Shown in pieces: positions 31,274 to 35,479 of a DNA stretch of 35,479 nucleotides (positions within the stretch are counted from its first letter, which is position 1; each line of letters starts with the position of its first letter). Made by a program: the position numbers and the translations under genes. This DNA is from a virus: positions 1 to 35,479 of the IMG/VR virus record IMGVR_UViG_3300037193_001674; one strand, given 5' to 3'. The notes below the pieces were generated by a model. That model was not told the origin of the DNA, did no database searches, and worked only from the letters and a program-made list of their open reading frames with translations.

Positions 31274-31492
31274 CTACTGACACATCTCAGGAGCTTGGAC
31301 GCAGTTGACGCCTGGAGTCGGCGTGTTTGGAGCAACAACCTTGCCGCTGTCCTGCTCGTGTGCAATGACCGCACCTGCGGCCAGCACGCCGACGGCGATC
31401 CCGGCCCACTTCTTCTGCGTCGGTGTCAGGCCACATCCGCTCAGGAGCAGCAGCGCTGATGCCAGCAGAGCCAACGTCCGTGTGTATCGCAT
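31274..31492 (-). CDS. small lipoprotein
   Basis: 72 residues from ATG at 31492, with GAGGG upstream. Signal peptide RYTRTLALLASALLLLSGC gives lipidation at Cys20. A second hydrophobic stretch (about 30-44, IAVGVLAAGAVIA) and a polar tail with two Cys follow. Second gene of a minus-strand pair inserted between tail and lysis genes. Phage lipoproteins of this size often alter the host envelope (for example superinfection exclusion), but no specific function can be read. Confidence 0.72.
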   Translation of the reverse strand: MRYTRTLALLASALLLLSGCGLTPTQKKWAGIAVGVLAAGAVIAHEQDSGKVVAPNTPTPGVNCVQAPEMCQ

Positions 31493-31493
31493 G

Positions 31494-31691
31494 CTATTCC
31501 CTCTTGCTGTCTCGTATCTGTTCCAGTCGCACAAGCACGCCAATGAGCCCTACCGCCAGCACGAACGCCGTCAGAAAAACGCCGCTGCCGATGAAGTGGA
31601 AGTCAGAGCCGGTTGGCGTAAATGCGGCGATCAACAGCAGGAGCGCTGCGCCGCCCGATGGGATCGCCAGTATCGCTAGAAGCCAGCGCAT
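31494..31691 (-). CDS. two-TM small membrane protein
   Basis: 65 residues from ATG at 31691 with GGAG 5 bases before it. Two hydrophobic segments (about 2-21 and 30-53) and a charged end (VRLEQIRDSKRE). Transcribed with the lipoprotein gene, whose ribosome site lies in its last codons. Could be a holin-like or envelope-exclusion protein; the antisense orientation relative to the lysis operon favours the latter or an independent moron. Confidence 0.65.
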   Translation of the reverse strand: MRWLLAILAIPSGGAALLLLIAAFTPTGSDFHFIGSGVFLTAFVLAVGLIGVLVRLEQIRDSKRE

Positions 31692-31713
31692 GTTCACTCC
31701 GTCGAAAATTGGA

Positions 31714-31747
31714 CACCCTGCGCCTGGGTGGTTACTTTTTGCGCAGG
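31714..31747 (+). promoter_or_regulatory. two mutually exclusive hairpins before DUF5675 gene
   Basis: Hairpin A: CACCC (31714-31718) with GGGTG (31726-31730), followed by GTTACTTTTT, looks like a weak rho-independent terminator. Hairpin B: CCTGCGC (31717-31723) with GCGCAGG (31741-31747), a perfect 7-bp stem that covers part of the AGGAGG of the next gene. They share 31717-31718, so only one can form. This may gate entry into the lysis genes; coincidence is possible. Confidence 0.35.
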
Positions 31748-31763
31748 AGGCCACAGCACCCGT

Positions 31764-32222
31764 TTGCAGCTTACTCTGACACGCGATACGCCGCACCAGG
31801 AACTGTGGCTAGGCATCCTTGAGGTCGCCGGCCGCAAGTTCCATACCCTGGAGCCGGCCGACTGCCTGCCTGCCGGGACGTATCGCCTGCGCCAGCACCA
31901 GCGCCCGAACGGCGAGCAGTGCTTCGCCATGGTGGCGCCGCAGCTCGGCGTCTTCCATCAGCCCTACGATATCCCGCCCTCGCGCCAGAAATCCGGGCGC
32001 TACCTCGCACTTGTGCATGCCGGAACCTACTGGTGGGACGCCAACGCCATTGCATTAGGTAAAGACCGAGTGCTCGACACCATCCGCGGCCCGAACACCT
32101 TCCGCACCTGGAAGATGGCCGAGACCAAGTCTGCGATGAACGAGCTGCGCACCCTGATCGGCACGAAGTTCGACGTCGAGGTCACGATCGTCGGTTCGAT
32201 GGAGGCGGTAGCGATAGGGTGA
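31764..32222 (+). CDS. DUF5675 family protein
   Basis: 152 residues from TTG 31764 (MQLTLTRDTPHQELWLG), with AGGAGG 13 bases upstream; the conventional start GTG 31728 lies before the ribosome site. The pattern FHTLEPADCLPAGTYRLRQH then GVFHQPYDIP and RYLALVHAGTYWWDANA matches phage DUF5675 proteins, which commonly neighbour lysis genes and may relate to cell-wall enzymes. Catalytic role unproven. First gene of the lysis/membrane operon. Confidence 0.75.
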   Translation: MQLTLTRDTPHQELWLGILEVAGRKFHTLEPADCLPAGTYRLRQHQRPNGEQCFAMVAPQLGVFHQPYDIPPSRQKSGRYLALVHAGTYWWDANAIALGKDRVLDTIRGPNTFRTWKMAETKSAMNELRTLIGTKFDVEVTIVGSMEAVAIG

Positions 32223-32237
32223 CCGGGAAGGCACGCC

Positions 32238-32516
32238 ATGCCAGAGCGTGACGACTTCGCAACGGAGCTACGCGGGGACGGGATGAGGATTTCCAACGAT
32301 GCGGCCGGCTTTACCCTGTTCTTCCAGTGGCTCATGGGAATCGCCTCGGTCATCGCCGCAGCAGCGCTGCTGTGGGTTGCGTCCAGTCTGACGCAGCTGC
32401 GTGAAGACGTAGCCGTCATCAAGGCTCGCCCCGAACCCGTCACCAAGGAGGAATTCCGCGTGCGCATGGAGTCGGTCGAGGGACGGCTTTCTGCTCTGGA
32501 GGGCAAGCGCAGGTGA
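32238..32516 (+). CDS. one-TM coiled-coil protein (lysis accessory)
   Basis: 92 residues from ATG 32238. Polar N-terminus, membrane segment about 27-51 (FFQWLMGIASVIAAAALLWVA), then a charged coiled coil (TKEEFRVRMESVEGRLSALEG). Layout resembles small holin-associated proteins of phage lysis modules. No specific family assigned. Confidence 0.62.
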   Translation: MPERDDFATELRGDGMRISNDAAGFTLFFQWLMGIASVIAAAALLWVASSLTQLREDVAVIKARPEPVTKEEFRVRMESVEGRLSALEGKRR

Positions 32517-32770
32517 CCACGCAGACGCGAACGGACGAGCGGCGCCACTACAGCCCGAGCGCCGCCATCCATGTCGTGCACGCCATGCATCCGGTCGTGC
32601 AGGCCATCGTAGTCACCGTGTCGATCGCTGCGTTGGGCTTTGGCGTCTATGGTGCTGTGCTCGGCCGCATCGCAGAGAGAGAATCGCGTCTGCAGCGCCT
32701 CGAAGTCGACGAGATGAAAGTCGCGCTGCAGGTTCAGGGCATCAAAATCCACGAAGGGAGCACACCGTAA
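32513..32770 (+). CDS. one-TM coiled-coil protein (lysis accessory)
   Basis: 85 residues from GTG 32513 (GTGA overlap). His-rich N-terminus, membrane segment about 30-51 (QAIVVTVSIAALGFGVYGAVL), then a coiled coil (RIAERESRLQRLEVDEMKVALQ). Same layout as its upstream neighbour, so the two may form a hetero-oligomer in the inner membrane. Confidence 0.6.
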   Translation: MTTQTRTDERRHYSPSAAIHVVHAMHPVVQAIVVTVSIAALGFGVYGAVLGRIAERESRLQRLEVDEMKVALQVQGIKIHEGSTP

Positions 32771-32943
32771 TGTCACACAAGGCAGGCCACATTATCGTTC
32801 TGAAACTGCTTGAAGTCCCCACGCTGACACCTGAACAGCGCTCGACGCTGGAAGAGATCGACCAGCGCGATGCATACACGCTGCAGGATCGTCTCGCTAT
32901 CGGAATGATCGTGTTCCAGGTAGCGGATGACGACATCGACTGA
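32770..32943 (+). CDS. small acidic hypothetical protein
   Basis: 57 residues from ATG 32770 (overlaps the preceding TAA). LTPEQRSTLEEIDQRDAYTL and an acidic end (VADDDID); no membrane segment, unlike its neighbours. Well-preserved coding bias. Function unknown. Confidence 0.6.
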   Translation: MSHKAGHIIVLKLLEVPTLTPEQRSTLEEIDQRDAYTLQDRLAIGMIVFQVADDDID

Positions 32944-32949
32944 GGACTG

Positions 32950-33258
32950 ATGGACCTGTGGCAAATCCTCGCTGTTGCCGTGGGCATCGTGTGCGGCCTC
33001 GTTGGCGTCATCCACTACGATGGCAAGAGACGCGACGACAAGCAGGATGAGCGCGCCACAGACAACGAGCGGGCGTTCGATGAGCACGTACGCGATGACG
33101 TGGCGGCTCACGAGCGCCTGCGCGCCGTCGAGACGGAGGTTGCGAACTTGAAAGCCGAGGTGTCGGGCCTGCGCCAGCGCTGGCATGACTTGCGCGGCGA
33201 GATAACGCACACCTTGGCGAGCTGGTACGCGGACATCATGGGGAAGATCAAGAAGTGA
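32950..33258 (+). CDS. one-TM coiled-coil protein (lysis accessory)
   Basis: 102 residues from ATG 32950. Membrane segment at about 4-22 at the very N-terminus, then KRRDDK and a long coiled coil (LRAVETEVANLKAEVSGLRQ). It has the size and layout of an inner-membrane spanin, but positive residues after the membrane segment predict a cytoplasmic coiled coil, against a spanin role. Overlaps the endolysin start. Confidence 0.6.
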   Translation: MDLWQILAVAVGIVCGLVGVIHYDGKRRDDKQDERATDNERAFDEHVRDDVAAHERLRAVETEVANLKAEVSGLRQRWHDLRGEITHTLASWYADIMGKIKK

Positions 33259-33623
33259 GGCACTTCGAGTTGAAGGAATTCGATTGCTCGCACTGCGGGG
33301 CTAACAAGATGGACGCCGTATTTCTGGAGCAGTTGGACGAGCTACGCCACATGTACGGCAAGCCGCTGATCATCACATCTGGGTATCGCTGCCCAGACCA
33401 CAATGCGGCGGTCTCGGCCACTGGCCGCACTGGGCCGCATACCACGGGACGTGCTGCAGATTTGCGGGTGGACCGTCGTGACGCCCTGCAGCTGCTCAAG
33501 CTCGCGCTCGCCCTCAACTTCACTGGCATCGGCGTAAATCAGAAGGGCAATGGCAGATTTCTGCACGTCGACAACCTGCCGAATGCGCATGGGCAGCCAC
33601 GCCCCACGATCTGGAGCTACTGA
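33255..33623 (+). CDS. endolysin, peptidase M15A family
   Basis: 122 residues from GTG 33255. LKEFDCSHCG at the N-terminus, SGYRCPDHNAAV (42-53), then GPHTTGRAADLRV with His62 and Asp69, and RFLHVDN with His104, giving the three zinc ligands of the M15A peptidases. Cleaves a peptide bond in peptidoglycan cross-links for host lysis. No signal peptide, so it needs a holin to leave the cytoplasm; candidates lie on both sides. Confidence 0.9.
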   Translation: MRHFELKEFDCSHCGANKMDAVFLEQLDELRHMYGKPLIITSGYRCPDHNAAVSATGRTGPHTTGRAADLRVDRRDALQLLKLALALNFTGIGVNQKGNGRFLHVDNLPNAHGQPRPTIWSY

Positions 33624-33970
33624 TGAGTAACGAACCGCAACCGCTTCTGCCCGCCGCGCCGTGGTACGAGTCCGAGGTGCAACTGCGGGCCGTGCTCGCG
33701 CTGGCTGCGCAGCTAGTATCCATCGCGCTGCGAATTGCCAATCATCTTGGGCTGGAACTCGAAATCTCGGGCGCAGACATCGACGCCATATTCGCCGACC
33801 TCACGCAGGGCGCAGCGATCTGGCTCGGCGTGCTCGCCATCATCAAGCGACAGAAATCCGCGGTCGCGCCGCTGACGCTGACCGCCGAGGCCGCCGCGCT
33901 TCGTACGGTGCAGAACCCGCCGCTGCTCGATTCCGATCCGACGAAGATCCCAAAGGAGCCCAAGCCATGA
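33623..33970 (+). CDS. putative holin-like membrane protein
   Basis: 115 residues from ATG 33623. Two hydrophobic helices, about 22-45 (LRAVLALAAQLVSIALRIANHLG) and about 62-75 (LTQGAAIWLGVLAIIKRQ), with a Pro-rich charged tail. Similar in layout to phage holin-type proteins encoded next to M15 endolysins. Weakly hydrophobic helices make the assignment uncertain. Confidence 0.6.
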   Translation: MSNEPQPLLPAAPWYESEVQLRAVLALAAQLVSIALRIANHLGLELEISGADIDAIFADLTQGAAIWLGVLAIIKRQKSAVAPLTLTAEAAALRTVQNPPLLDSDPTKIPKEPKP

Positions 33971-34152
33971 TCACTGCTCTGCTCACCGCGCTGATTCTGA
34001 TCGCGATCCTGTGCCTCATCGTATCGGTCGTGCTCAAACTCGTACCGATGCCGGCGCCGGTCCCGACGATCATCTGGGCGATCGTCGCCATCATTTGCTT
34101 GCTTATCCTGCTGCGCGTCATCACCGGCGGCAGTCTCGGCATTTCACTGTAG
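33967..34152 (+). CDS. 61-residue two-TM protein, holin candidate
   Basis: ATG 33967 overlaps the preceding stop. Two strongly hydrophobic segments (about 3-24 and 33-53) joined by a short PMPAPVP turn: a hairpin topology typical of small class II holins or pinholins. With the neighbouring gene it could form a holin/antiholin pair. Confidence 0.62.
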   Translation: MITALLTALILIAILCLIVSVVLKLVPMPAPVPTIIWAIVAIICLLILLRVITGGSLGISL

Positions 34153-34163
34153 GAGTAAGGCCC

Positions 34164-34499
34164 ATGCGAAGACTCGCCGCTGTCTATCTCGCCTTCATCA
34201 TGCTCTACGGCTGCGCGCTCACGCAGTCGAAGGAGATCGCGGCGTACTCCGCGGTGGCCGCCACCAACGACACGGCGCTCGTGCTCGTCAACGCCGGCGA
34301 GATCAGCAAGGAAGACGGTCGCAAGGTCTACGAGAAGACCCGCGCTGTACGCCTCGCCATCGATGCAGCCATCGCGGCCGGTGACGGTACGGCGATCGAT
34401 GCGGCGCTCGCGATCTTGCGTGAGGCGCAAAAGGAGCTGTGCAAGGGGAAGGAGTCCGAACCGAACTGCGCGCTACTGCTGCAAGGAGCTACGCCATGA
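34164..34499 (+). CDS. phage lipoprotein
   Basis: 111 residues from ATG 34164 (TAGGAG upstream). Signal peptide RRLAAVYLAFIMLYGC with likely lipidation at Cys17 (Tyr at -2 is atypical). The mature part is helical (SKEIAAYSAVAATNDTALV), with a late Cys pair (ELCKGKESEPNC). Position after endolysin and holins suggests an envelope role, possibly outer-membrane spanin, but it is longer and less Pro-rich than usual. Confidence 0.62.
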   Translation: MRRLAAVYLAFIMLYGCALTQSKEIAAYSAVAATNDTALVLVNAGEISKEDGRKVYEKTRAVRLAIDAAIAAGDGTAIDAALAILREAQKELCKGKESEPNCALLLQGATP

Positions 34500-34675
34500 C
34501 CCTCATCGATCTGCTTGCGCTGCTCAACCAAGCCGGCGCCCTGTTCAACACCGTAGCGCCGATCATGCAGGACATGATCAAGGAAGGCCGCACGCAGGCG
34601 ACGCCGGAAGAGATCGCGAAGGTGCGGGCGCTGGCGATCGCATCCGAGGAACGACTCGACGCCGCGACGCGCTAA
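34496..34675 (+). CDS. small helical protein
   Basis: 59 residues from ATG 34496 (ATGA overlap). N-terminal amphipathic or membrane-associated helix (LIDLLALLNQAGALFNTV), then a charged helix (EEIAKVRALAIASEERLDAA). Last + strand gene; its stop overlaps the converging gene by 4 bases, so there is no space for a separate terminator. Confidence 0.55.
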   Translation: MTLIDLLALLNQAGALFNTVAPIMQDMIKEGRTQATPEEIAKVRALAIASEERLDAATR

Positions 34676-34926
34676 CGCTGCGGCAGGTAACTAGGCGACT
34701 GCGGCGTCTCCGACGGTCCTGCGCACTGCGTGAATGCGATGACCGCGAGGGCGAGCAGTGCGGCAGCGATCACCAGCGGCTTTATGAACCGCGGCGGATC
34801 AGGCTCGATAGGCGCGGGCTCGCAGACGGCGCACTTCACCCAGCGCGAGTGCAAGCTGCCGTCGCTGACTCTGAAGTCCTCGTAGCGCCCGCCGGCGCCG
34901 CCACAGCAGGGCTTTGCAGCGTCCAC
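34672..34926 (-). CDS. zinc-ribbon (Lar-like) protein with C-terminal membrane segment
   Basis: 84 residues from GTG at 34926, directly after the stop of the upstream minus gene. Cys7-Cys8-Gly-Gly and Cys32-x-x-Cys35 form a likely zinc ribbon similar to small phage restriction-alleviation (Lar-type) proteins. A membrane segment (about 49-67, FIKPLVIAAALLALAVIAF) follows, which ordinary Lar proteins lack. Function unknown. Confidence 0.5.
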   Translation of the reverse strand: MDAAKPCCGGAGGRYEDFRVSDGSLHSRWVKCAVCEPAPIEPDPPRFIKPLVIAAALLALAVIAFTQCAGPSETPQSPSYLPQR

Positions 34927-35073
34927 CTAAATCGCCTGGCTGTCCGGCCTGGACGCCTCGGCGCGCTCGATCGCTCGTTGCTTGCGCGCCTTGTAGCCGA
35001 CGCTGCCGACGAACCATAACAAGACCAATCCCGCGATCAGCAGCGTGACCGCAATCCCCAGTGCAATCCACAT
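34927..35073 (-). CDS. 48-residue one-TM protein
   Basis: ATG at 35073 with GGAAGG about 9 bases upstream; TAG at 34929-34927. Membrane segment about 2-23 (WIALGIAVTLLIAGLVLLWF), then a basic helix (YKARKQRAIERAEA). Coding bias matches the neighbours. Very probably a real small phage membrane protein; role unknown. Confidence 0.6.
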   Translation of the reverse strand: MWIALGIAVTLLIAGLVLLWFVGSVGYKARKQRAIERAEASRPDSQAI

Positions 35074-35106
35074 TTTCTAGACCTTCCGTGTTGCTGTTGT
35101 TGGTAT

Positions 35107-35123
35107 GACCGGTTCCGCCGGTC
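35107..35123. repeat. short inverted repeat in 85-base gap
   Basis: GACCGG (35107-35112) and CCGGTC (35118-35123) with a 5-base loop, between two minus-strand genes. No T tract on either strand, so an operator or mRNA hairpin is as likely as a terminator. The rest of the gap (35074-35158) shows no clear promoter. Confidence 0.35.
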
Positions 35124-35158
35124 GTGAAAATCAGGCGTTTTCGATTGTGTGATGGCCG

Positions 35159-35329
35159 TCACGCTTTCTCAGTCTGAGCTGACTCAGCCTTCCAGGCGTT
35201 CAGCGCGTCCTCAAGCTCGTCAAGATCTCCGATCTCACCCCGGTGAAACTCCCGCCGCTGCTCAAGCAGCGTGAACTCAGCACGCAAGGCAACTTCGCGG
35301 AGGAGTTCAATCTCACGTTCAAGCGTCAC
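35159..35329 (-). CDS. 56-residue coiled-coil protein
   Basis: GTG at 35329 overlapping the end of the upstream minus gene, TGA at 35161-35159. Almost wholly charged heptads (MTLEREIELLREVALRAEF, LDELEDALNAWKAE). No family recognised. Overlap and coding bias support a real gene in a minus-strand operon. Confidence 0.55.
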   Translation of the reverse strand: MTLEREIELLREVALRAEFTLLEQRREFHRGEIGDLDELEDALNAWKAESAQTEKA

Positions 35330-35479
35330 GGCCGACTTCTGCGCTGTGCGCGGCTCTCTCGCGCTGTTCCACTATGCATCCACCTGGTTTCGAGTGATCG
35401 CAATCCCAGTGGATGTACGGCTCTAGGGCCGCTACAAGCTTCGCTCTCTCTTTCGCGAGCTCGGCCAGATGCGCGTCTA
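35319..35479 (-). CDS. C-terminal part of small protein cut by right window edge
   Basis: Open from the edge to TGA at 35321-35319; at least 52 residues visible. Helical (LAELAKERAKLVAALEPYIHW) with a possible metal-site cluster (WDCDH, GGC), then a charged tail. It overlaps the next gene by 11 bases. Function unknown. Confidence 0.5.
   Translation of the reverse strand, partial: DAHLAELAKERAKLVAALEPYIHWDCDHSKPGGCIVEQRERAAHSAEVGRDA

Noticed and set aside
31265-31289. Inverted repeat TGAGAT/ATCTCA at the tail operon end as terminator
   Set aside because: Only six base pairs, a 13-base loop and no T tract on either strand.
31709-31737. Sigma-70-like promoter TTGGAC-17-TTACTT
   Set aside because: The -10 box matches the consensus at too few positions, and the same bases form the hairpins described.
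1-35479. CRISPR arrays, tRNA genes, insertion sequences, diversity-generating retroelement
   Set aside because: No regularly spaced direct repeats, cloverleaf-like sequence, transposase or reverse transcriptase seen by eye; the coding repeats at 20518-21069 are protein repeats.

Overview
This window looks like one large piece of a tailed double-stranded DNA phage or prophage (siphovirus-like, long non-contractile tail) with a Mu-type head module. It is GC-rich with strongly GC-ending codons, genes are packed with ATGA/GTGA stop-start overlaps, and there are no rRNA, tRNA or ordinary chromosomal genes. The secreted lipoproteins, the M15-type endolysin and the Mu-like head proteins suggest a high-GC Gram-negative host, probably Pseudomonadota. 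That host call is an inference. No integrase or repressor is visible, so whether the phage is temperate cannot be decided here.

Layout: (1) 1-1401, end of a replication module: the C-terminus of a replication protein cut by the window edge, a probable helicase-loader-like protein and a small nuclease. (2) 1398-4213, accessory genes: a membrane-anchored FN3-malectin-FN3 protein, a NUMOD3-like fragment and several tiny genes, including a 42-residue zinc-knuckle protein and a possible minus-strand gene. (3) 4210-12040, packaging and head: small and large terminase, a portal-MuF fusion, three small proteins, Mu I-like protease/scaffold, decoration protein and major capsid protein, ending at a hairpin terminator. 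(4) 12107-21168, a 9-kb island between the capsid gene and the head-tail connector genes: a 1018-residue GT4-methyltransferase-GT2 protein, a small structural-like protein, two paralogous radical SAM proteins with a SPASM/twitch-like C-terminus (an HNH homing-type endonuclease sits between them on the other strand), and three predicted beta-rich surface proteins (lectin-like, propeller-like, and LamG plus tandem repeats). (5) 21165-31267, connector and tail: gp36-like connector, tail completion, tail terminator, tail tube, tail chaperones with a -1 frameshift site, tape measure, distal tail protein with an inserted carbohydrate-binding-like region, two tail-tip proteins and a gpJ-like protein. 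(6) 31274-34675, lysis and membrane genes: a minus-strand lipoprotein/membrane pair, DUF5675, several one- or two-TM proteins, M15 endolysin, holin candidates and a lipoprotein. (7) 34672-35479, minus-strand small genes running off the right edge.

The most interesting region is the island in (4). Sugar transfer, methylation and radical chemistry are placed within the virion genes, next to several sugar-binding-like virion proteins. I suggest it is a virion-decoration system that glycosylates and further modifies a capsid or surface protein, but no acceptor can be proven from sequence alone. A second pattern spans the whole window: many structural genes carry GGAGGC with its last G of GGAGG 11-15 bases before the start codon, and several of these starts are TTG, CTG, GTG or possibly ATT.
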